A stretch of DNA of 64,000 bases from Maratus speciosus (lineage: Eukaryota; Arthropoda; Arachnida; Araneae; Salticidae), in NCBI GenBank assembly GCA_963932465.1, contig CAWVRF010001058.1:310001-374000 (forward strand), in the 5' to 3' direction. How positions within the stretch are numbered: the stretch's first letter is position 1; each line of letters begins with the position of its first letter. Below, in pieces: positions 1-12,231 of the stretch. A model generated the notes under the pieces. That model was not told where the DNA came from and did not search any database. It was given only the letters and a program-made list of their open reading frames with translations. The translations under genes and the position numbers were made by a program.

Positions 1-140
1 AACCGAATATATTGTTTCAACAATCAAAGCATTGTTAGAAAATTCATCAGAAAGAGTTACCGCATATAAAACACGCAATATTTATGAATTGAATCCCGGT
101 GCAGGGCTCAAAATTAATTTCTTAGTAAATAATAAAGCGA
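1..140 (+). repeat. Satellite variant with CCCGG and TTAGTAAAT
   Basis: This variant reads GAATCCCGGTGCAGGGCTC in place of GAATTCCGG and CTTAGTAAAT in place of CTTAATAAAT. The change destroys the EcoRI site. It is nearly always followed by a monomer that starts with GTTTAAACAAT, often with CAATGAAAGC. This pair (1-280 is an example) recurs across the array and is a good marker for HOR phase. The tRNA-bearing inserts at 57117 and 61548 interrupt a monomer of this class. Confidence 0.85.
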
Positions 141-420
141 AACCGAATATATTGTTTAAACAATGAAAGCATTGTTAGAAAATTCATCAGAAAGAGTTAC
201 CGCATATAAAACACGCAATATTTATGAATTGAATTCCGGTGCAGGGCTCAAAATTAATTAATTAATAAATAATAAAGCGAAACTGAATATATTGTTTCAA
301 CAATCAAAGCATTGTTAGAAAATTCAACAGAAAGAGTTACCGCATATAAAACACGCAATATTTATTAATTGAATTCCGGTGCAGGGCTGAAAATTAATTT
401 CTTAATAAATAATAAAGCGA

Positions 421-560
421 AACCGAATATATTGTTTCAACAATCAAAGCATTGTTAGAAAATTCATCAGAAAGAGTTACCGCATATAAAACACGCAATA
501 TTTATGAATTGAATTCCGGTGCAGGGCTGAAAATTAATTTCTTAATAAATAATAAAGCGA
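421..560 (+). repeat. Representative standard 140-bp satellite monomer
   Basis: This copy carries the commonest base at almost every variable site and serves as a reference. Bases 12-25 are the dyad ATTGTT-TC-AACAAT, and a third half site ATTGTT follows after CAAAGC. The middle holds GAGTTACCGCATATAAAACAC. The EcoRI site GAATTC is inside TTGAATTCCGGTGCAGGGC. The last 40 bases are A/T-rich with runs AAATTAATTT and AATAAATAATAAA, which should favour bent or nucleosome-phasing DNA. No promoter or coding signal is visible. Confidence 0.9.
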
Positions 561-700
561 AACCGAATATATTGTTTCAACAATCAAAGCATTGTTAGAA
601 AATACAACAGAATGAGTTACCGCATATAAAACACGCAATATTTATTTATTGATTTCCGGTGCACCGCTGAAAATTAATTTCTTAATAAATAATAAAGCGA
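561..700 (+). repeat. Satellite variant with CAACAGAATGAG and CACCGCTGA
   Basis: This class carries CAACAGAATGAG instead of CATCAGAAAGAG, TTTATTTATTGATTTCC instead of TTTATGAATTGAATTCC, and GTGCACCGCTGA instead of GTGCAGGGCTGA. Many copies also have ACATGC for ACACGC. It is the most divergent full-length class. It recurs at fixed places in the HORs, for example 1400-1540, 4321-4460, 13700-13790 and 38740-38840. Confidence 0.85.
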
Positions 701-840
701 AACCGAATATATTGTTTCAACAATCAAAGCATTGTTAGAAAATTCATCAGAAAGAGTTACCTCATATAAAACACGCAATATTTATGAATTGATTTCCGGT
801 GCAGGGCTGAAAATTAATTTCTTAATAAATAATAAAGCTA

Positions 841-979
841 AACCGAATATATTGTTTCAACAATAAAGAATTGTTAGAATATTCATCAGAAAGAGTTACC
901 GCTTATAAAACACGCAATATTTATGAATTGAATTCCGGTGCAGGGCTGAAAATTAATTTCTTAATAAATAATAAACCGA
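841..979 (+). repeat. 139-bp satellite variant with CAATAAAGAATTGTTAG
   Basis: The block CAATCAAAGCATTGTTAG is replaced by CAATAAAGAATTGTTAG, one base shorter, followed by AATATTC instead of AAATTC. The lost base explains why many HOR periods are one base short of a multiple of 140 (839, 1819, 2379). Further copies lie near 1550, 5600, 6850, 11460, 13270, 15080, 16760, 18010, 41800, 45160, 46980, 47820, 59230, 62130 and 63940. Confidence 0.85.
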
Positions 980-1119
980 AACCGAATATATTGTTTCTAC
1001 AGTTAAAGCATTGTTAGAAAATTCATCAGAAAGAGTTACCGCATATAAAACACGCAATATTTATGAATTGAATTCCGGTGCAGGGCTGAAAATTAATTTC
1101 TTAATAAATAATAAAGCGA

Positions 1120-1259
1120 AACCGAATATATTGTTTCAACAATCAAAGCATTGTTAGAAAATTCATCAGAAAGAGTTACCGCATATAAAACACCTAATAT
1201 TTATAAATTGAATTCCGGTGCAGGGCTGAAAATTAATTTCTTAATAAATAATAAAGCGA
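1120..1259 (+). repeat. Satellite variant with ACACCTAATATTTATAAATTG
   Basis: ACACGCAATATTTATGAATTG is changed to ACACCTAATATTTATAAATTG (shown here in part). It normally follows one standard monomer after the 139-bp class, so the two classes mark the same HOR. The class is frequent from 18 to 50 kb and rare at the window edges. Confidence 0.8.
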
Positions 1260-2378
1260 AACCGAATATATTGTTTCAACAATCAAAGCATTGTTAGAAA
1301 ATTCATCAGAAAGAGTTACCGCATATAAAACACGCAATATTTATGAATTGAATTCCGGTGCAGGGCTGAAAATTAATTTCTTAATAAATAATAAAGCGAA
1401 ACCGAATATATTGTTTCAACAATCAAAGCATTGTTAGAAAATACAACAGAATGAGTTACCGCATATAAAACACGCAATATTTATTTATTGATTTCCGGTG
1501 CACCGCTGAAAATTAATTTCTTAATAAATAATAAAGCGAAACCGAATATATTGTTTCAACAATAAAGAATTGTTAGAATATTCATCAGAAAGAGTTACCG
1601 CATATAAAACACGCAATATTTATGAATTGAATTCCGGTGCAGGGCTCAAAATTAATTTCTTAATAAATAATAAAGCGAAACCGAATATATTGTTTCAACA
1701 ATCAAAGCATTGTTAGAAGATTCATCAGAAAGAGTTACCGCATATAAAACACGCAATATTTATGAATTGAATTCCGGTGCATGGCTGAAAATTAATTTCT
1801 TAATAAATAATAAAGCGAAACCGAATATATTGTTTCAACAATCAAAGCATTGTTAGAAAATTCATCAGAAAGAGTTACCGCATATAAAACACGCAATATT
1901 TATGAATTGAATTCCGGTGCAGGGCTGAAAATTAATTTCTTAATAAATAATAAAGCGAAACCGAATATATTGTTTCAACAATCAAAGCATTGTTAGAAAA
2001 TTCAACAGAATGAGTTACCGCATATAAAACATGCAATATTTATTTATTGATTTCCGGTGCACCGCTGAAAATTAATTTCTTAATAAATAATAAAGCGAAA
2101 CCGAATATATTGTTTCAACAATCAAAGCATTGTTAGAAAATTCATCAGAAAGAGTTACCGCATATAAAACACGCAATATTTATGAATTGAATCCCGGTGC
2201 AGGGCTCAAAATTAATTTCTTAGTAAATAATAAAGCGAAACCGAATATATTGTTTAAACAATCAAAGCATTGTTAGAAAATTCATCAGAAAGAGTTACCG
2301 CATATAAAACACGCAATATTTATGAATTGAATTCCGGTGCAGGGCTGAAAATTAATTTCTTAATAAATAATAAAGCGA

Positions 2379-2508
2379 AACCGAATATATTGTTTCAACA
2401 ATCAGTGAACTGTTAGAAAATTCATCAGAAAGAGTTACCGCAAATAAAACACGCAATTGAATTCCGCTGTAGGGCTCAAAATTAATTTAATAATAAATAA
2501 TAAAGCGA
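2379..2508 (+). repeat. 130-bp satellite variant with a 10-bp internal deletion
   Basis: The run GCAATATTTATGAATTGAATTCC is shortened by ten bases to GCAATTGAATTCC, with AAT/AATT microhomology at the join. It also has GCAAATAAAAC and CCGCTGTAGGG. Other copies can be found from the GCAAATAAAAC motif at about 8447, 10957, 12626, 14434, 52901, 54291, 55540, 58722, 59971 and 63292. I saw none between 14.5 and 52.9 kb. One such monomer plus one 139-bp monomer turns a 13-monomer HOR from 1820 into 1809 bp. Confidence 0.85.
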
Positions 2509-5500
2509 AACCGAATATATTGTTTCAACAATCAAAGCATTGTTAGAAAATTCATCAGAAAGAGTTACCGCATATAAAACACGCAATATTTATGAATTGA
2601 ATTCCGGTGCAGGGCTGAAAATTAATTTCTTAATAAATAATAAACCGAAACCGAATATATTGTTTCTACAGTTAAAGCATTGTTAGAAAATTCATCAGAA
2701 AGAGTTACCGCATATAAAACACGCAATATTTATGAATTGAATTCCGGTGCAGGGCTGAAAATTAATTTCTTAATAAATAATAAAGCGAAACCGAATATAT
2801 TGTTTCAACAATCAAAGCATTGTTAGAAAATTCATCAGAAAGAGTTACCGCATATAAAACACCTAATATTTATAAATTGAATTCCGGTGCAGGGCTGAAA
2901 ATTAATTTCTTAATAAATAATAAAGCGAAACCGAATATATTGTTTCAACAATCAAAGCATTGTTAGAAAATTCAACAGAATGAGTTACCGCATATAAAAC
3001 ATGCAATATTTATTTATTGATTTCCGGTGCACCGCTGAAAATTAATTTCTTAATAAATAATAAAGCGAAACCGAATATATTGTTTCAACAATCAAAGCAT
3101 TGTTAGAAAATTCATCAGAAAGATTTACCGCATATAAAACACGCAATATTTATGAATTGAATCCCGGTGCAGGGCTCAAAATTAATTTCTTAGTAAATAA
3201 TAAAGCGAAACCGAATATATTGTTTAAACAATGAAAGCATTGTTAGAAAATTCATCAGAAAGAGTTACCGCATATAAAACACGCAATATTTATGAATTGA
3301 ATTCCGGTGCAGGGCTCAAAATTAATTTATTAATAAATAATAAAGCGAAACCGAATATATTGTTTCAACAATCAAAGCATTGTTAGAAAATTCAACAGAA
3401 AGAGTTACCGCATATAAAACACGCAATATTTATGAATTGAATTCCGCTGCAGGGCTCAAAATTAATTTATTAATAAATAATAAAGCGAAACCGAATATAT
3501 TGTTTCAACAATCAAAGCATTGTTAGAAAATTCATCAGAAAGAGTTACCGCATATAAAACACGCAATATTTATGAATTGAATCCCGGTGCAGGGCTAAAA
3601 ATTAATTTCTTAGTAAATAATAAAGCGAAACCGAATATATTGTTTAAACTATCAAAGCATTGTTAGAAAATTCATCAGAAAGAGTTATCGCATATAAAAC
3701 ACGCAATATTTATGAATTGCATTCCGGTGCAGGGCTGAAAAGTAATTTTTTAATAAATAATAAAGCGAAACCGAATATATTGTTTCAACAATGAAAGCAT
3801 TGTTAGAAAATTCATCAGAAAGAGTTACCGCATATAAAACACGCAATATTTATGAATTGAATTCCGGTGCAGGGCTCAAAATTAATTTATTAATAAATAA
3901 TAAAGCGAAACCCAATATATTGTTTCAACAATCAAAGCATTGTTAGAAAATTCATCAGAAAGAGTTACCGCATATAAGACACGCAATATTTATGAATTGA
4001 ATTCCGGTGCGGGGCTCAAAATTAATTTATTAATAAATAATAAAGCGAAACCGAATATATTGTTTCAACAATCAAAGCATTGTTAGAAAATTCATCAGAA
4101 AGAGTTACCGCATATAAAAAAAGCAATATTTATGAATTGAATTCCGGTGCAGGGCTGAAAATTAATTTCTTAATAAATAATAAAGCGAAACCGAATATAT
4201 TGTTTCAACAATCAAAGCATTGTTAGAAAATTCATCAGAAAGAGTTACCGCATATAAAACACGCAATATTTATGAATTGAATTCCGGTGCAGGGCTGAAA
4301 ATTAATTTCTTAATAAATAATAAAGCGAAACCGAATATATTGTTTCAACAATCAAAGCATTGTTAGAAAATTCAACAGAATGAGTTACCGCATATAAAAC
4401 ATGCAATATTTATTTATTGATTTCCGGTGCACCGCTGAAAATTAATTTCTTAATAAATAATAAAGCGAAACCGAATATATTGTTTCAACAATCAAAGCAT
4501 TGTTAGAAAATTCATCAGAAAGAGTTACCGCATATAAAACACGCAATATTTATGAATTGAATCCCGGTGCAGGGCTCAAAATTAATTTCTTAGTAAATAA
4601 TAAAGCGAAACCGAATATATTGTTTAAACAATGAAAGCATTGTTAGAAAATTCATCAGAAAGAGTTACCGCATATAAAACACGCAATATTTATGATTTGA
4701 ATTCCGGTGCAGGGCTCAAATTTAATTAATTAATAAATAATAAAGCGAAACCGAATATATTGTTTCAACAATCAAAGCATTGTTAGAAAATTCAACAGAA
4801 AGAGTTACCGCATATAAAACACGCAATATTTATTAATTGAATTCCGGTGCAGGGCTGAAAATTAATTTCTTAATAAATAATAAAGCGAAACCGAATATAT
4901 TGTTTCAACAATCAAAGCATTGTTAGAAAATTCATCAGAAAGAGTTACCGCATATAAAACACGCAATATTTATGAATTGAATTCCGGTGCAGGGCTGAAA
5001 ATTAATTTCTTAATAAATAATAAAGCGAAACCGAATATATTGTTTCAACAATCAAAGCATTGTTAGAAAATTCAACAGAATGAGTTACCGCATATAAAAC
5101 ACGCAATATTTATTTATTGATTTCCGGTGCAGGGCTCAAAATTAATTTCTTAATAAATAATAAAGCGAAACCGAATATATTGTTTCAACAATCAAAGCAT
5201 TGTTAGAAAATTCATCAGAAAGAGTTACCGCATATAAAACACGCAATATTTATGAATTGAATTCCGCTGCAGGGCTCAAAATTAATTTATTAATAAATAA
5301 TAAAGCGAAACCGAATATATTGTTTCAACAATCAAAGCATTGTTAGAAAATTCAACAGAAAGAGTTACCGCATATAAAACACGCAATATTTATTAATTGA
5401 ATTCCGGTGCAGGGCTGAAAATTAATTTCTTAATAAATAATAAAGCGAAACCGAATATATTGTTTCAACAATCAAAGCATTGTTAGAAAATTCATCAGAA

Positions 5501-6007
5501 AGAGTTACCTCATATAAAACACGCAATATTTATGAATTGAATTCCGGTGCAGGGCTGAAAATTAATTTCTTAATAAATAATAAAGCGAAACCGAATATAT
5601 TGTTTCAACAATAAAGAATTGTTAGAATATTCATCAGAAAGAGTTACCGCATATAAAACACGCAATATTTATGAATTGAATTCCGGTGCAGGGCTCAAAA
5701 TTAATTTCTTAATAAATAATAAAGCGAAACCGAATATATTGTTTCAACAATCAAAGCATTGTTAGAAAATTCATCAGAAAGAGTTACCGCATATAAAACA
5801 CGCAATATTTATGAATTGAATTCCGGTGCAGGGCTGAAAATTAATTTCTTAATAAATAATAAAGCGAAACCGAATATATTGTTTCAACAATCAAAGCATT
5901 GTTAGAAAATTCAACAGAATAAGTTACCGCATATAAAACATGCAATATTTATTTATTGATTTCCGGTGCACCGCTGAAAATTAATTTCTTAATAAATAAT
6001 AAAGTGA

Positions 6008-9000
6008 AACCGAATATATTGTTTCAACAATCAAAGCATTGTTAGAAAATTCATCAGAAAGAGTTACCGCATATAAAACACGCAATATTTATGAATTGAA
6101 TCCCGGTGCAGGGCTCAAAATTAATTTCTTAGTAAATAATAAAGCGAAACCGAATATATTGTTTAAACAATGAAAGCATTGTTAGAAAATTCATCAGAAA
6201 GAGTTACCGCATATAAAACACGCAATATTTATGAATTGAATTCCGGTGCAGGGCTCAAAATTAATTAATTAATAAATAATAAAGCGAAACTGAATATATT
6301 GTTTCAACAATCAAAGCATTGTTAGAAAATTCAACAGAAAGAGTTACCGCATATAAAACACGCAATATTTATTAATTGAATTCCGGTGCAGGGCTGAAAA
6401 TTAATTTCTTAATAAATAATAAAGCGAAACCGAATATATTGTTTCAACAATCAAAGCATTGTTAGAAAATTCATCAGAAAGAGTTACCGCATATAAAACA
6501 CGCAATATTTATGAATTGAATTCCGGTGCAGGGCTGAAAATTAATTTCTTAATAAATAATAAAGCGAAACCGAATATATTGTTTCAACAATCAAAGCATT
6601 GTTAGAAAATACAACAGAATGAGTTACCGCATATAAAACACGCAATATTTATTTATTGATTTCCGGTGCACCGCTGAAAATTAATTTCTTAATAAATAAT
6701 AAAGCGAAAACGAATATATTGTTTCAACAATCAAAGCATTGTTAGAAAATTCATCAGAAAGAGTTACCTCATATAAAACACGCAATATTTATGAATTGAT
6801 TTCCGGTGCAGGGCTGAAAATTAATTTCTTAATAAATAATAAAGCTAAACCGAATATATTGTTTCAACAATAAAGAATTGTTAGAATATTCATCAGAAAG
6901 AGTTACCGCTTATAAAACACGCAATATTTATGAATTGAATTCCGGTGCAGGGCTGAAAATTAATTTCTTAATAAATAATAAACCGAAACCGAATATATTG
7001 TTTCTACAGTTAAAGCATTGTTAGAAAATTCATCAGAAAGAGTTACCGCATATAAAACACGCAATATTTATGAATTGAATTCCGGTGCAGGGCTGAAAAT
7101 TAATTTCTTAATAAATAATAAAGCGAAACCGAATATATTGTTTCAACAATCAAAGCATTGTTAGAAAATTCATCAGAAAGAGTTACCGCATATAAAACAC
7201 CTAATATTTATAAATTGAATTCCGGTGCAGGGCTGAAAATTAATTTCTTAATAAATAATAAAGCGAAACCGAATATATTGTTTCAACAATCAAAGCATTG
7301 TTAGAAAATTCATCAGAAAGAGTTACCGCATATAAAACACGCAATATTTATGAATTGAATTCCGGTGCAGGGCTGAAAATTAATTTCTTAATAAATAATA
7401 AAGCGAAACCGAATATATTGTTTCAACAATCAAAGCATTGTTAGAAAATACAACAGAATGAGTTACCGCATATAAAACACGCAATATTTATTTATTGATT
7501 TCCGGTGCACCGCTGAAAATTAATTTCTTAATAAATAATAAAGCGAAACCGAATATATTGTTTCAACAATAAAGAATTGTTAGAATATTCATCAGAAAGA
7601 GTTACCGCATATAAAACACGCAATATTTATGAATTGAATTCCGGTGCAGGGCTCAAAATTAATTTCTTAATAAATAATAAAGCGAAACCGAATATATTGT
7701 TTCAACAATCAAAGCATTGTTAGAAGATTCATCAGAAAGAGTTACCGCATATAAAACACGCAATATTTATGAATTGAATTCCGGTGCATGGCTGAAAATT
7801 AATTTCTTAATAAATAATAAAGCGAAACCGAATATATTGTTTCAACAATCAAAGCATTGTTAGAAAATTCATCAGAAAGAGTTACCGCATATAAAACACG
7901 CAATATTTATGAATTGAATTCCGGTGCAGGGCTGAAAATTAATTTCTTAATAAATAATAAAGCGAAACCGAATATATTGTTTCAACAATCAAAGCATTGT
8001 TAGAAAATTCAACAGAATGAGTTACCGCATATAAAACATGCAATATTTATTTATTGATTTCCGGTGCACCGCTGAAAATTAATTTCTTAATAAATAATAA
8101 AGCGAAACCGAATATATTGTTTCAACAATCAAAGCATTGTTAGAAAATTCATCAGAAAGAGTTACCGCATATAAAACACGCAATATTTATGAATTGAATC
8201 CCGGTGCAGGGCTCAAAATTAATTTCTTAGTAAATAATAAAGCGAAACCGAATATATTGTTTAAACAATCAAAGCATTGTTAGAAAATTCATCAGAAAGA
8301 GTTACCGCATATAAAACACGCAATATTTATGAATTGAATTCCGGTGCAGGGCTGAAAATTAATTTCTTAATAAATAATAAAGCGAAACCGAATATATTGT
8401 TTCAACAATCAGTGAACTGTTAGAAAATTCATCAGAAAGAGTTACCGCAAATAAAACACGCAATTGAATTCCGCTGTAGGGCTCAAAATTAATTTAATAA
8501 TAAATAATAAAGCGAAACCGAATATATTGTTTCAACAATCAAAGCATTGTTAGAAAATTCATCAGAAAGAGTTACCGCATATAAAACACGCAATATTTAT
8601 GAATTGAATTCCGGTGCAGGGCTGAAAATTAATTTCTTAATAAATAATAAACCGAAACCGAATATATTGTTTCTACAGTTAAAGCATTGTTAGAAAATTC
8701 ATCAGAAAGAGTTACCGCATATAAAACACGCAATATTTATGAATTGAATTCCGGTGCAGGGCTGAAAATTAATTTCTTAATAAATAATAAAGCGAAACCG
8801 AATATATTGTTTCAACAATCAAAGCATTGTTAGAAAATTCATCAGAAAGAGTTACCGCATATAAAACACCTAATATTTATAAATTGAATTCCGGTGCAGG
8901 GCTGAAAATTAATTTCTTAATAAATAATAAAGCGAAACCGAATATATTGTTTCAACAATCAAAGCATTGTTAGAAAATTCAACAGAATGAGTTACCGCAT

Positions 9001-10381
9001 ATAAAACATGCAATATTTATTTATTGATTTCCGGTGCACCGCTGAAAATTAATTTCTTAATAAATAATAAAGCGAAACCGAATATATTGTTTCAACAATC
9101 AAAGCATTGTTAGAAAATTCATCAGAAAGATTTACCGCATATAAAACACGCAATATTTATGAATTGAATCCCGGTGCAGGGCTCAAAATTAATTTCTTAG
9201 TAAATAATAAAGCGAAACCGAATATATTGTTTAAACAATGAAAGCATTGTTAGAAAATTCATCAGAAAGAGTTACCGCATATAAAACACGCAATATTTAT
9301 GAATTGAATTCCGGTGCAGGGCTCAAAATTAATTTATTAATAAATAATAAAGCGAAACCGAATATATTGTTTCAACAATCAAAGCATTGTTAGAAAATTC
9401 AACAGAAAGAGTTACCGCATATAAAACACGCAATATTTATGAATTGAATTCCGCTGCAGGGCTCAAAATTAATTTATTAATAAATAATAAAGCGAAACCG
9501 AATATATTGTTTCAACAATCAAAGCATTGTTAGAAAATTCATCAGAAAGAGTTACCGCATATAAAACACGCAATATTTATGAATTGATTCCCGGTGCAGG
9601 GCTAAAAATTAATTTCTTAGTAAATAATAAAGCGAAACCGAATATATTGTTTAAACTATCAAAGCATTGTTAGAAAATTCATCAGAAAGAGTTATCGCAT
9701 ATAAAACACGCAATATTTATGAATTGCATTCCGGTGCAGGGCTGAAAAGTAATTTTTTAATAAATAATAAAGCGAAACCGAATATATTGTTTCAACAATG
9801 AAAGCATTGTTAGAAAATTCATCAGAAAGAGTTACCGCATATAAAACACGCAATATTTATGAATTGAATTCCGGTGCAGGGCTCAAAATTAATTTATTAA
9901 TAAATAATAAAGCGAAACCCAATATATTGTTTCAACAATCAAAGCATTGTTAGAAAATTCATCAGAAAGAGTTACCGCATATAAGACACGCAATATTTAT
10001 GAATTGAATTCCGGTGCGGGGATCAAAATTAATTTATTAATAAATAATAAAGCGAAACCGAATATATTGTTTCAACAATCAAAGCATTGTTAGAAAATTC
10101 ATCAGAAAGAGTTACCGCATATAAAAAAAGCAATATTTATGAATTGAATTCCGGTGCAGGGCTGAAAATTAATTTCTTAATAAATAATAAAGCGAAACCG
10201 AATATATTGTTTCAACAATCAAAGCATTGTTAGAAAATTCATCAGAAAGAGTTACCGCATATAAAACACACAATATTTATGAATTGAATTCCGGTGCAGG
10301 GCTGAAAATTAATTTCTTAATAAATAATAAAGCGAAACCGAATATATTGTTTCAACAATCAAAGCATTGTTAGAAAATTCA
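6008..10381 (+). repeat. Higher-order repeat, period 6007 bp, second copy
   Basis: This is the partner of 1-4374. The period of 6007 equals 43 monomers less 13 bases, as expected from one 130-bp and three 139-bp monomers. The first 1.4 kb also matches 17161-18602, so this stretch has been copied at least twice. Confidence 0.85.
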
Positions 10382-12231
10382 TCAGAAAGAGTTACCGCAT
10401 ATAAAACACGCAATATTTATGAATTGAATTCCGCTGCAGGGCTCAAAATTAATTTATTAATAAATAATAAAGCGAAACCGAATATATTGTTTCAACAATC
10501 AAAGCATTGTTAGAAAATTCATCAGAAAGAGTTACCGCATATAAAACACGCAATATTTATGAATTGAATCCCGGTGCAGGGCTCAAAATTAATTTCTTAG
10601 TAAATAATAAAGCGAAACCGAATATATTGTTTAAACAATCAAAGCATTGTTAGAAAATTCATCAGAAAGAGTTACCGCATATAAAACACGCAATATTTAT
10701 GAATTGAATTCCGGTGCAGGGCTGAAAATTAATTTCTTAATAAATAATAAAGCGAAACCGAATATATTGTTTCAACAATCAAAGCATTGTTAGAAAATTC
10801 ATCAGAAAGAGTTACCGCATATGAAACACGCAATATTTATGAATTGAATTCCGGTGCAGGGCTGAAAATTAATTTCTTAATAAATAATAAAGCGAAACCG
10901 AATATATTGTTTCAACAATCAAAGAACTGTTAGAAAATTCATCAGAAAGAGTTACCGCAAATAAAACACGCAATTGAATTCCGCTGTAGGGCTCAAAATT
11001 AATTTAATAATAAATAATAAAGCGAAACCGAATATATTGTTTCAACAATCAAAGCATTGTTAGAAAATTCATCAGAAAGAGTTACCGCATATAAAACACG
11101 CAATATTTATGAATTGAATTCCGGTGCAGGGCTCAAAATTAATTTATTAATAAATAATAAAGCGAAACCGAATATATTGTTTCAACAATCAAAGCATTGT
11201 TAGAAAATTCAACAGAAAGAGTTACCGCATATAAAACACGCAATATTTATTAATTGAATTCCGGTGCAGGGCTGAAAATTAATTTCTTAATAAATAATAA
11301 AGCGAAACCGAATATATTGTTTCAACAATCAAAGCATTGTTAGAAAATTCATCAGAAAGAGTTACCTCATATAAAACACGCAATATTTATGAATTGAATT
11401 CCGGTGCAGGGCTGAAAATTAATTTCTTAATAAATAATAAAGCGAAACCGAATATATTGTTTCAACAATAAAGAATTGTTAGAATATTCATCAGAAAGAG
11501 TTACCGCATATAAAACACGCAATATTTATGAATTGAATTCCGGTGCAGGGCTGAAAATTAATTTCTTAATAAATAATAAAGCGAAACCGAATATATTGTT
11601 TCAACAATCAAAGCATTGTTAGAAAATTCATCAGAAAGAGTTACCGCATATAAAACACGCAATATTTATGAATTGAATTCCGGTGCAGGGCTCAAAATTA
11701 ATTTATTAATAAATAATAAAGCGAAACCGAATATATTGTTTCAACAATCAAAGCATTGTTAGAAAATTCAACAGAAAGAGTTACCGCATATAAAACACGC
11801 AATATTTATTAATTGAATTCCGGTGCAGGGCTCAAAATTAATTTCTTAATAAATAATAAAGCGAAACCGAATATATTGTTTCAACAATCAAAGCATTGTT
11901 AGAAAATTCATCAGAAAGAGTTACCGCATATAAAACACGCAATATTTATGAATTGAATTCCGGTGCAGGGCTGAAAATTAATTTCTTAATAAATAATAAA
12001 GCGAAACCGAATATATTGTTTCAACAATCAAAGCATTGTTAGAAAATTCATCAGAAAGAGTTACCGCATATAAAACACGCAATATTTATGAATTGAATTC
12101 CGGTGCAGGGCTGAAAATTAATTTCTTAATAAATAATAAAGCGAAACCGAATATATTGTTTCAACAATCAAAGCATTGTTAGAAAATTCAACAGAATGAG
12201 TTACCGCATATAAAACATGCAATATTTATTT

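Larger units (their letters stand above)
1..4374 (+). repeat. Higher-order repeat, period 6007 bp, first copy
   Basis: This segment matches 6008-10381 base for base over long stretches at an offset of exactly 6007. Shared rare markers include TTCTACAGTTAAAGC (about 1001 and 7008), CAGTGAACTG (2404 and 8411), AGATTTACCGC (3121 and 9128) and TATAAGACACGC (3974 and 9981). Differences seen include 3581 A against 9588 T, 4015 C against 10022 A, and 4263 G against 10270 A. The match ends at 4374, where the next base differs and the monomer order changes. The left end lies outside the window. Confidence 0.85.
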
